In this document: positions 1-6,531 of the stretch, piece after piece | Numbering within the stretch: the first letter of the stretch is position 1 | Layout of the letters: each line of letters opens with the position of its first letter | DNA from: Pseudolabrys sp. | Lineage (GTDB): Bacteria > Pseudomonadota > Alphaproteobacteria > Rhizobiales > Xanthobacteraceae | Direction of reading: 5' to 3' | Length of the DNA stretch: 8,146 nucleotides | Assembly: GCA_029945495.1 (NCBI GenBank) | Contig: JAQSCR010000594.1 | Location: 1-8,146, forward strand | Translations under genes and position numbers: made by a program | The notes under the pieces: model-generated | What the model saw: the letters and a program-made list of their open reading frames with translations, nothing else | Told to the model about the DNA's origin: nothing | The model's database searches: none

Positions 1-2071
1 TCAGCAACGCTGCCGGCTCGTGACGCTTGTCGTTGCTTTGGCGGGCGAGCGCGGCGAGCCGGTCGCGGATATAGGGAAGCCCCGCCCTGTCGGCGTAGAA
101 CATCGGTCCACCGCGCCATACTGGAAAGCCGTAGCCGTAGACCCAGATGACGTCGATGTCGCCGGGCCGCTGCGCGATGCCCTCGTCGAGTATGCGGGCA
201 CCTTCGTTGATCATCGGAAAGATCAGGCGTTCGACGATTTCCTTTTTATCGATGGTGCGACGCGTAATGCCGAGCCGATGCGACGTTGCAACGATCAAGC
301 TCTCGGTATCGCTGTCGGGCAAAGCCGCGCGACTGCCCGGCTCGTAACGATAAAAGCCTTTGCCGGTTTTCTGGCCATAGTGTCCGGCTTCGCATAGCGC
401 ATCGGCGATTTCGGCGCGGGCGCCGAGGGATTTGCGGTTGCGCCAGCCGACATCGAGGCCGGCCAGATCGCCCATCGCAAACGGCCCCATCGGAAAGCCG
501 AATTCGGTCAACGCGCCGTCAACCTCGTGCGGCAAAGCGCCTTCGAGCAACAAGCGTTCAGCCTCGATCGAGCGGGCGCCCAGCATCCGGTTGCCGACGA
601 AGCCGTGGCGATTTCCAACCACCACTGGCACTTTGCCGAGTTTGCGGCCGAGCGCCACGGCGGCGGCCACCACCTCCGGTGCGGTGTTCTTGCCGCGCAC
701 GATTTCCAAAAGCCGCATGACATTTGCCGGGCTAAAGAAATGCGTGCCGAGCACCTTGCTCGGTCGTTGCGTCATGGCGCCGATGGCATCGACATCGAGA
801 TACGATGTGTTGGTCGCGAGAACGGCGGATTTGGCGGCCAAGCGATCGAGCTCGCCGAACACCTTCTTCTTGATGTCCATCTCCTCGAACACGGCCTCGA
901 TGACGATGTCGGCATCCGCCACGGCCACAAAATCGGTCACGCCTTTCATCAAACCAAGGCGGCGCTCCATTTCGGTGGCGCTCAAGCTTCCACGCGTCAC
1001 CGAGGCACGGTAGTTCTTGCCGATCATGTCAAGCCCGCGCGCCAACGCTTCCGGCGAAACCTCGACGATCGAAACCGGAATACCGGCATTGGCGAAGCAC
1101 ATCGCGATGCCGCCACCCATGGTGCCGGCGCCGATCACGGCGGCGCGCTTGAAGTCGGAAGCCCCGGTATCCTTAGGTAGATCAGCTATTTTGGCCGCGG
1201 CCCGCTCGGCAAAGAAAATATGCCGCTGCGCTTTCGATTGCGCGCCTTCTTTCAGTTCGAGGAATTTGTCATGCTCTCGTTTTAGGGCTTGATCGAACGG
1301 CAATTCGATCGCACCACGCAGAATTTCAATCGCGGCGGCGGGCGCGTGCAAGCCGCGCGCGCGCATCATATGCGCGGCAACGAGTTCGTCGAATTTAGCG
1401 CGGTTGGCGCGCATATCGGCGAGTTTATCGTCGAGATCGCGAGCGCGGCGTAGCGGCGCCTTGTCGGCAACGAGTGTGCGCGCGAACTCGATAGCGCCGG
1501 TGTTCACATCGCCATCCATTATTTTATCGACCAGCCCGGCATCGAGCGCCGGCTTGGCACCGATCGGGTTGCCCGACAGAATCATTGGCAAGGCCTTTTC
1601 CATACCGATCAGCCGCGGCAGGCGCTGCGTCCCGCCGGCGCCGGGAATGAGTCCAAGTTTGATCTCCGGAAGACCAAGCCGGGTGCCTGGCGCGGCAATG
1701 CGGTAGTGGCAGCCGAGTGCAATCTCAAGCCCGCCACCAAGCGCGGTGCCATGCACTGCGGCGACCACGGGTTTTGTCATAGCATCGAGTGTCTCGATCA
1801 CATCACCGGTGCCGGGAGCCCGCGCTGGTTTATCGAACTCGGTGATGTCGGAACCGGCGATGAAGGTGCGACCGGCACAACTGAGGACGACCGCTTTGAC
1901 CGAATTGTCGGCGCACGTCTGGTTCAGGGCTTGAATGATGCCGGTGCGAACCGCATTGCTCAGCGCATTAACAGGCGGATTGTTGATCTCAATGACGGCA
2001 ATGTCGTTATCGTGTCTAACATCCACCAAACCCAGCATAACATTCTTCCCTGAGACGGCAGACGCGTTCAT
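1..2071 (-). CDS. Bifunctional enoyl-CoA hydratase / 3-hydroxyacyl-CoA dehydrogenase (FadJ/FadB-type), C-terminal tip cut by window edge
   Basis: This enzyme hydrates trans-2-enoyl-CoA and then oxidises the 3-hydroxyacyl-CoA with NAD+, two steps of beta-oxidation-type degradation in the cytoplasm. The frame is open from the ATG at 2071 to base 1, 690 codons with no stop. The family is usually about 700-730 residues, so only a short tail should be missing. The N-terminal crotonase domain has HGTALGGGLE (107-116) and LGLPEIKLG, putting the two catalytic glutamates at E116 and E136, the same 20-residue spacing as E. coli FadB. The NAD-binding domain starts with GAGTMG (314-319). The dehydrogenase has H444 in GTHFFSPA, E456 in LLEIV and N494 in GFVGNRM. 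A second C-terminal 3HCDH domain follows (GYGFPVWRGGPMFYA). An in-frame ATG at 2083 would add four residues; neither start has a strong ribosome site. It is divergent from the regulator/transporter operon, suggesting it acts on the imported compound. It could equally be named fadJ or fadB; chain length and substrate are unknown. Confidence 0.95.
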   Translation of the reverse strand, partial: MNASAVSGKNVMLGLVDVRHDNDIAVIEINNPPVNALSNAVRTGIIQALNQTCADNSVKAVVLSCAGRTFIAGSDITEFDKPARAPGTGDVIETLDAMTKPVVAAVHGTALGGGLEIALGCHYRIAAPGTRLGLPEIKLGLIPGAGGTQRLPRLIGMEKALPMILSGNPIGAKPALDAGLVDKIMDGDVNTGAIEFARTLVADKAPLRRARDLDDKLADMRANRAKFDELVAAHMMRARGLHAPAAAIEILRGAIELPFDQALKREHDKFLELKEGAQSKAQRHIFFAERAAAKIADLPKDTGASDFKRAAVIGAGTMGGGIAMCFANAGIPVSIVEVSPEALARGLDMIGKNYRASVTRGSLSATEMERRLGLMKGVTDFVAVADADIVIEAVFEEMDIKKKVFGELDRLAAKSAVLATNTSYLDVDAIGAMTQRPSKVLGTHFFSPANVMRLLEIVRGKNTAPEVVAAAVALGRKLGKVPVVVGNRHGFVGNRMLGARSIEAERLLLEGALPHEVDGALTEFGFPMGPFAMGDLAGLDVGWRNRKSLGARAEIADALCEAGHYGQKTGKGFYRYEPGSRAALPDSDTESLIVATSHRLGITRRTIDKKEIVERLIFPMINEGARILDEGIAQRPGDIDVIWVYGYGFPVWRGGPMFYADRAGLPYIRDRLAALARQSNDKRHEPAALL

Positions 2072-2083
2072 TTGCCGCGCCAT

Positions 2084-2117
2084 TCTTTTTGCAGTGCATC
2101 TTTTTTTGCAGTGCATC
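2084..2117. repeat. Two tandem copies of a T-run plus TGCAGTGCATC motif next to the hydratase/dehydrogenase start
   Basis: The unit CTTTTTGCAGTGCATC occurs twice in direct succession, the second copy having two extra T residues in its run. Each copy holds TGCAGTGCA, palindromic except for its central base (TGCA-N-TGCA), repeated at about 17-18 bp. The repeats sit 13 bases upstream of the ATG at 2071 on the minus strand, inside the predicted leader. They could be paired operator sites acting as a roadblock, or a local duplication. Read on the minus strand, each copy also carries an ATG followed by an A-run. Confidence 0.6.
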
Positions 2118-2154
2118 GTCGAAATCCATATTCCGCACAGCGAAACATAGTTCT

Positions 2155-2186
2155 GCACCATTGACCGGGATGCTAAGAAGTGGTGC
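2155..2186. promoter_or_regulatory. Inverted repeat GCACCA / TGGTGC flanking both divergent promoters (possible operator)
   Basis: GCACCA (2155-2160) and its exact reverse complement TGGTGC (2181-2186) are separated by 20 bases and enclose the minus-strand -10 box. IclR-family proteins bind palindromic sites between divergent genes as dimers or pairs of dimers, so the position is suitable. The arms are only 6 bp and the spacing is wider than a classical single-dimer site, so chance is a real alternative. Confidence 0.2.
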
Positions 2187-2189
2187 GAT
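2161..2189 (+). promoter_or_regulatory. Weak candidate promoter for the iclR-liv operon, overlapping the divergent promoter
   Basis: TTGACC (2161-2166) lies 17 bases before TGCGAT (2184-2189), a poor -10 box. Transcription would start near 2196, about 25-35 bases before the regulator start. It lies face to face with, and almost fully overlaps, the minus-strand promoter at 2170-2198, so one bound regulator could control both directions. The call rests on a weak -10 and is tentative. Confidence 0.25.
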
Positions 2190-2198
2190 CACTGTCAA
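2170..2198 (-). promoter_or_regulatory. Sigma70-type promoter candidate for the hydratase/dehydrogenase gene
   Basis: On the minus strand a perfect -35 box TTGACA (2198-2193) is followed after 17 bases by TAGCAT (2175-2170), which matches 4 of 6 positions of TATAAT. Transcription would start near 2163, giving a leader of roughly 80-90 bases before the ATG at 2071. This is the best promoter match in the divergent region. Confidence 0.55.
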
Positions 2199-2231
2199 AC
2201 GCGTCAATCCCGAAACGCCGTGGTTTTTGTG

Positions 2232-3053
2232 ATGGCTGCTTACCAAACCTGGAAAGCGAGTGGCGCCGGGCTCAAAGAAGCGGCGCCTCACGATGCGCGC
2301 AAATTTGTAGTCGCGCTGGCCCGCGGTCTTGAAGTCCTACGCATATTCACTCCGGGCGAAGGGTTGCTTGGCAATCAGGAAATTGCGGCCCGCACCGGCC
2401 TGCCAAAGGCGACGGTCACGCGGCTGACCTATACGTTGACCCAGCTCGGTTATCTGACGCATCTCGAGCGACTGGAGAAATATCAGCTGGCCCCTGCCGC
2501 GCTGGCGATCGGCTATTCGACGCTCGCCAACATGCGCATTCGCCATGTGGCGCGTCCGCATATGCAGGCATTGGCGAATTACGCCGGAGCTTCGGTCTCA
2601 CTCGGAAGCCGCGACCGGCTCAACCTGTTGTATGTCGAACACTGCCGGGCCAAGTCGGCAGTGATGCTGCGTCTCGACCTCGGTTCCCGCATCCCGATCG
2701 CGACCACGGCCATGGGCCGTGCAATGCTGGCCGCGTTGCCGGAAAAAGAACGGGATTGGCTACTGCGTCATATTGCCCGTCGCGAAAGCAAGCAATGGCC
2801 GAAGGTGCGCGTCGGCATAGAACGTGCACAGAAGGATCTCGCCAATCGCGGATTTACGCTTTCAGTCGGCGAATGGCAGACCGACGTGACCGCGGTCGGC
2901 GTTCCGCTTATTCCCGCCGACGGCTCGGGCATCTTCGCGTTCAATTGTGGCGCGCCGGCATTTCATTTCAGCCGCGAACGCCTTGAAAACGATATTGGCC
3001 CGCGCCTGGTGAATATGGTGCGCAATATCGAAGCCGAACTGAATAGCGGGTGA
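2232..3053 (+). CDS. IclR-family transcriptional regulator
   Basis: This is a cytoplasmic DNA-binding regulator. The N-terminal winged helix-turn-helix spans roughly residues 24-85, with VVALARGLEVLRIF, then the HTH stretch NQEIAARTGLPKATVTRL and the wing around GYLTHLERLEKYQL. The remainder is the IclR effector-binding domain, with family hallmarks GSRIPIATTAMGRAMLAALP, the EWQTDVTAVGVPL segment and FNCGAPAF near the end. Length is 273 residues, normal for the family. I chose the ATG at 2232; GTG codons at 2220 and 2229 are in frame alternatives and none has a clear ribosome site. The stop overlaps the GTG of the next gene by four bases, so regulator and transporter are probably co-transcribed and coupled. 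IclR proteins often control uptake and breakdown of aromatic or other organic acids, and this one probably governs this operon and the divergent enzyme. The effector is unknown. Confidence 0.93.
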   Translation: MAAYQTWKASGAGLKEAAPHDARKFVVALARGLEVLRIFTPGEGLLGNQEIAARTGLPKATVTRLTYTLTQLGYLTHLERLEKYQLAPAALAIGYSTLANMRIRHVARPHMQALANYAGASVSLGSRDRLNLLYVEHCRAKSAVMLRLDLGSRIPIATTAMGRAMLAALPEKERDWLLRHIARRESKQWPKVRVGIERAQKDLANRGFTLSVGEWQTDVTAVGVPLIPADGSGIFAFNCGAPAFHFSRERLENDIGPRLVNMVRNIEAELNSG

Positions 3054-3886
3054 CGGAGATGCACTCCACCGTGCTGCTACCCGATGCTGAAATGCCAACT
3101 GCTCGTGAGGCATCGGGCCAGCCGCTGCTCGCCGTCTGCAATGTCGGCGTCAGCTTTGGTGGCATTGTGGCGCTTGATAACGTTTCATTCGATCTGCCGG
3201 GCGGCAATATACTCGGTCTGATCGGCCCCAATGGCGCGGGAAAGACGACGCTATTCAACTGTATCTCGCGCCTTTACACGCCCAACCGCGGATCCATTCT
3301 GTTCGAAGGCCAAAATATCCTCCATGCATCGGCCAACCAGATCGCCGCCATCGGCATAGCCCGCACATTCCAGAATCTCGCGCTGTTCCGCACCATGAGT
3401 GTTTTCGACAATGTGCGCATTGGCGGACATTCGCAAAGCCGTAGCGATTTTTTTAGCGATGCCGCGCGCCTTCCCTGGGTTAGGCACGAGGAAAAGGTGC
3501 TGGCCGCCGAAGCCTGGGATCTCATCGATTATCTTGACTTGCGCGAGGTGGCGCACCGCTGTGTCGCCGATCTGCCGTTCGGTACGCAGAAGCGGGTCGA
3601 GCTTGCACGTGCCCTCGCGGCGCGGCCGCGGCTGCTGCTGCTCGATGAGCCCGCCGGCGGCCTCAATCATCACGAAGTCGACGAACTCGGCCGCCTATTC
3701 CGCCGCGTCTGTGACGAACGGCGGGTGACGCTGCTGCTGGTCGAACATCACATGGGCTTGGTGATGTCGATCTCGGACCGAGTAGTCGCGCTGGATTTTG
3801 GACGCAAGATCGCCGAAGGCATCCCGGCCGAGGTGCAAAGAGATCCCGACGTTATCCGGGCCTATCTCGGACCCTTCGCACAATGA
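3050..3886 (+). CDS. livG: HAAT-family ABC transporter ATP-binding protein (LivG type)
   Basis: This is one of two ATPases that drive a branched-chain-amino-acid-type importer from the cytoplasmic face. Numbered from the GTG at 3050, the Walker A motif GPNGAGKTT is at 59-67, a Q-loop at RTFQNLALF, Walker B LLLLDEP with D199/E200, and the switch histidine at H233 in LLVEHHMG. The C-terminal extension ending in PAEVQRDPDVIRAYLG is characteristic of LivG. The signature motif reads LPFGTQKR (175-182) instead of LSGGQ; LivG proteins commonly deviate here, usually as LSYGQQR, and the T in place of the first Q is a further departure. Length is 278 residues with a tail of about 25 residues before the ABC core. 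The GTG overlaps the regulator's TGA (GTGA). An in-frame ATG at 3059 is an equally plausible start, although GGAG abuts it too closely to be its ribosome site. A T7 run at 3448-3454 leaves the frame intact. Confidence 0.95.
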   Translation: MTEMHSTVLLPDAEMPTAREASGQPLLAVCNVGVSFGGIVALDNVSFDLPGGNILGLIGPNGAGKTTLFNCISRLYTPNRGSILFEGQNILHASANQIAAIGIARTFQNLALFRTMSVFDNVRIGGHSQSRSDFFSDAARLPWVRHEEKVLAAEAWDLIDYLDLREVAHRCVADLPFGTQKRVELARALAARPRLLLLDEPAGGLNHHEVDELGRLFRRVCDERRVTLLLVEHHMGLVMSISDRVVALDFGRKIAEGIPAEVQRDPDVIRAYLGPFAQ

Positions 3887-4599
3887 CCGGCCCCTTGCTC
3901 ACCGTGCGCGGCCTGAACGCATTCTACGGCGAGACACAGGTGTTGCATGGCCTCGATTTTGAGGTCGCCGCCGGCGGCATCACGGCTTTGCTGGGCGCCA
4001 ATGGCGCCGGCAAAACCTCCACGTTGCGGGCCTTGTCGGGGATGATCCGAGCCACCGGCGAGATCGTGTTCAACGGTCTTTCGATCGGTGGCCGCGCGAC
4101 TGAAGAGGTCGCGCGGCTTGGTATTGCCCATGTGCCGGAAGGACGCGGAACCTTCAGCCGCATGACAGTCGACGAGAATTTGCAGCTCGGAGCCATGACG
4201 CGCGGCGATCGCGCCGGGATCGCGGCTGACATGGAACGGCTCTACGGCTTTTTTCCGAAGCTCGATCAGCGACGGCGCCAGCAGGCCGGCACGCTATCGG
4301 GCGGCGAGCAGCAAATGCTGGCGATCGCGCGCGCTTTGATGTTGCGGCCACGGCTGATGCTGCTCGACGAACCTTCGTTCGGTCTGGCACCCATGATTGT
4401 CGCGGAAGTTTTCGACATCCTGCGCAAACTCAACGCTTCTGATGGGATGAGCATGCTGCTGGTCGAACAGAATGCGACGGCGGCACTCGACTTTGCCGAT
4501 CAAGCCTACCTTATCGAAACCGGAAATCTTGTAATGGGCGGGACCGCGGCCGACATCGGTCGTGACGAAAACGTCCGACGCGCCTATCTCGGCTATTGA
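3883..4599 (+). CDS. livF: HAAT-family ABC transporter ATP-binding protein (LivF type)
   Basis: This is the second ATPase of the importer and is expected to pair with LivG beneath the LivH/LivM channel. Walker A GANGAGKTS begins at residue 38 with K44. The family-typical HVPEGRGTFSRMTVDENL segment follows, then a canonical signature LSGGEQQ (138-144) and Walker B LMLLDEPSFGLAP with D162/E163. The switch position reads LLVEQN, with glutamine where most ABC proteins have histidine; this is usual for LivF. Length is 238 residues, typical. The ATG overlaps the livG stop by four bases (ATGA), indicating translational coupling. Because LivF has a full signature and LivG a degenerate one, the two nucleotide sites may be unequal; that is an inference. 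Confidence 0.96.
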   Translation: MTGPLLTVRGLNAFYGETQVLHGLDFEVAAGGITALLGANGAGKTSTLRALSGMIRATGEIVFNGLSIGGRATEEVARLGIAHVPEGRGTFSRMTVDENLQLGAMTRGDRAGIAADMERLYGFFPKLDQRRRQQAGTLSGGEQQMLAIARALMLRPRLMLLDEPSFGLAPMIVAEVFDILRKLNASDGMSMLLVEQNATAALDFADQAYLIETGNLVMGGTAADIGRDENVRRAYLGY

Positions 4600-4612
4600 A
4601 GCGAGCATCGTA

Positions 4613-5491
4613 ATGGACCTATTTCTGCATCAAGTGCTGGCCGGGCTCGCAACCGGTGGAATCTACGCCTGCATGGCGCTTGCCATCGTGATGATCTACC
4701 AAGCGATCGACAGCCTGAATTTTGCCCAAGGCGAGATGGCGATGTTTTCGACCTTCATTGCCTGGCAATTCATGCAATGGGGCATGCCTTATTGGGTCGC
4801 GTTCTTTGCGACTATTGCCGTATCCTTCGCTGCCGGCGTCGCGATCGAGCGGGTCGTCTTCAAGCCACTGCGCCACGCATCGCTGCTGAGCCACATTGTC
4901 GTTTTCATCGCGTTATTTGCGATCATCAACAGCGTTGCCGGCTTCATATGGGATTTCACCATTAAAAGCTTTCCCAGCCCGTTCGGCACCCAATCGCTTT
5001 TCGGCAGCGGCTTGATCAGCATGCATGACACCGGCATGATTGTCGTGACATTGATCTTGCTGGTGCTGCTATTCGCCTTCTTTCGCTATACGCGCATCGG
5101 ATTAGCCATGCGGGCGACGGCGGAAAATCCGGAATCGGCGCGGCTTGTCGGCATTCGCGTCGGCTGGATGGTGGCGCTCGGCTGGGGCATGGCGGCTGCA
5201 ATCGGCGCCGTCGCCGGCATGCTGATCGCGCCGGTCGTGTTCCTAGAGCCCAACATGATGCTCTCGATCCTGCTTTACGGTTTTGCCGCGGCGGTCGTTG
5301 GCGGCTTGAACAGCCCGCTGGGCGCGGTCATCGGCGGCTTTTCTGTCGGCGTCATCGAGAACCTCGCCGGCACTTTCATTCCCTATGTCGGTCGAGAGCT
5401 CAAATTGACGATCGCACTCACCCTTATCGTCGCGGTGCTAACCCTCAAGCCGAGCGGGCTGTTCGGCAAAGTCGTAGTCAGTCGGGTCTAG
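4613..5491 (+). CDS. livH: HAAT-family ABC transporter permease (LivH type)
   Basis: This inner-membrane permease forms half of the channel. It is highly hydrophobic along its length, with about eight probable membrane segments, starting with LAGLATGGIYACMALAIVM followed by the hallmark LNFAQGEMAM. The cytoplasmic coupling loop RIGLAMRATAENPESARLVGI (about 161-181) contacts the ATPases. The C-terminal part has GFAAAVVGGLNSPLGAVIGG and ends in LTLKPSGLFGK, both typical of LivH. I chose the ATG at 4613, which gives 292 residues and begins MDLFLHQVLAGLA as in relatives. A GTG at 4562 would add 17 residues but would overlap the end of livF. The gap from the livF stop is 13 bases. Confidence 0.95.
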   Translation: MDLFLHQVLAGLATGGIYACMALAIVMIYQAIDSLNFAQGEMAMFSTFIAWQFMQWGMPYWVAFFATIAVSFAAGVAIERVVFKPLRHASLLSHIVVFIALFAIINSVAGFIWDFTIKSFPSPFGTQSLFGSGLISMHDTGMIVVTLILLVLLFAFFRYTRIGLAMRATAENPESARLVGIRVGWMVALGWGMAAAIGAVAGMLIAPVVFLEPNMMLSILLYGFAAAVVGGLNSPLGAVIGGFSVGVIENLAGTFIPYVGRELKLTIALTLIVAVLTLKPSGLFGKVVVSRV

Positions 5492-5496
5492 GCGCA

Positions 5497-6507
5497 ATGA
5501 TGCAACAGAACGTCAAAGATGTGCCGGCTGTCGCCATGCCTGACGCAACGGCGATGAAGCGCAGGCGGATCATTCTGTCGGCCGTCGCGATCACCGTTGC
5601 CATCATCCTGCCATTCGTGGTGAAGAATTTTCTTATATTCCAGCTTACGCTCGCCATGGTCTACGCCATCGCGATCCTGGGGCTCAATCTGCTCACCGGT
5701 TTCAACGGCCAGTTTTCGCTCGGTCACTCCGCATTCTTTGCAATCGGCGCTTACACCGCGGCGATTCTAATGGACCAAGGCGAGGTCGCCTATTATTGGA
5801 CGCTGCCGGCCGCAGGCGCCGCCTGCATGATTTCCGGCTTTCTGTTCGGGCTGCCGGCGTTGCGGCTCGAAGGCATCTATCTCGCGCTGGCAACGTTTTC
5901 GCTGGCGGTGGCGATGCCGCAACTGCTGAAGTCGAGCCCGCTGGAGCCGTGGACAGGCGGTGTGCAGGGCATAACCATCCTGAAACCAGACGCGCCTTTC
6001 GGTTTGCCACTGAACTCCGATCAGTGGCTTTATATCTTTACGCTGGCGGTTCTGATCGTGCTGTTCGCCGCCGCCGCCAATCTCATCGACAGCCGCACCG
6101 GGCGGGCTATCGTGGCGATCCGCGACAACTCGACTGCCGCGCGCTCAATGGGTATCAATGTGTCGCTCTACAAATCGCTGACCTTCGGCGTGAGCGCATT
6201 CTACACCGGCGTTGCCGGCGCGCTCGGCGCCATCGTCATTCAATTTGTCGCGCCCGACAGTTTCACGTTCGTTCTATCGATTGGGCTTTTTGTTGGCCTG
6301 GTGATCGGCGGTGTCGGCTCGATTGCAGGCACGTTGTTCGGCGGCTTGTTCGTGCTGTTCGTGCCGAATATCGCCGAGGCGATTTCGAAAGGACTCGCCG
6401 GCGCGGTATACGGCGTCATTCTCATTCTTGTGATCTACGTGATGCCGTCCGGCGCTGCCGGGCTGGTTCGATTAATCGGAAGCAAGATCGCGCGGCGCAC
6501 AAGCTAG
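5497..6507 (+). CDS. livM: HAAT-family ABC transporter permease (LivM type)
   Basis: This is the second inner-membrane permease of the importer and partner of LivH. A hydrophilic N-terminal tail of about 23 residues with a basic patch (MKRRR) precedes the first membrane segment. The LivM hallmarks ILGLNLLTGFNGQFSLGHSAF and ALRLEGIYLALATFSLA follow, then the coupling loop GRAIVAIRDNSTAARSMGI (about 202-220), and GLVIGGVGSIAGTLFGG near the end. Length is 336 residues, within the usual 300-360 range. Two consecutive ATG codons (5497 and 5500) open the gene five bases after the livH stop, so it is almost certainly in the same transcript. Confidence 0.95.
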   Translation: MMQQNVKDVPAVAMPDATAMKRRRIILSAVAITVAIILPFVVKNFLIFQLTLAMVYAIAILGLNLLTGFNGQFSLGHSAFFAIGAYTAAILMDQGEVAYYWTLPAAGAACMISGFLFGLPALRLEGIYLALATFSLAVAMPQLLKSSPLEPWTGGVQGITILKPDAPFGLPLNSDQWLYIFTLAVLIVLFAAAANLIDSRTGRAIVAIRDNSTAARSMGINVSLYKSLTFGVSAFYTGVAGALGAIVIQFVAPDSFTFVLSIGLFVGLVIGGVGSIAGTLFGGLFVLFVPNIAEAISKGLAGAVYGVILILVIYVMPSGAAGLVRLIGSKIARRTS

Positions 6508-6519
6508 CGCGAAAACACA

Positions 6520-6526
6520 GGGAGGA
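6520..6526 (+). promoter_or_regulatory. Strong ribosome binding site for the substrate-binding protein
   Basis: GGGAGGA lies six bases (counted from GGAGG) before the ATG at 6532 and is the best Shine-Dalgarno match in the operon. It fixes the start of the binding protein. It also suits the usual need for more binding protein than membrane and ATPase subunits. Confidence 0.85.
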
Positions 6527-6531
6527 AGTCA

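Noticed and set aside
432..1180. Long plus-strand open frames (193 and 217 codons) opposite the hydratase/dehydrogenase
   Set aside because: They are antisense shadows of a well-supported gene with intact catalytic motifs, and their translations resemble no known family.
3442..3460. TAGCGAT direct repeat around a T-run inside livG
   Set aside because: The frame stays open and encodes ordinary residues (DFFSD); a short repeat within a coding region with no sign of a frameshift.
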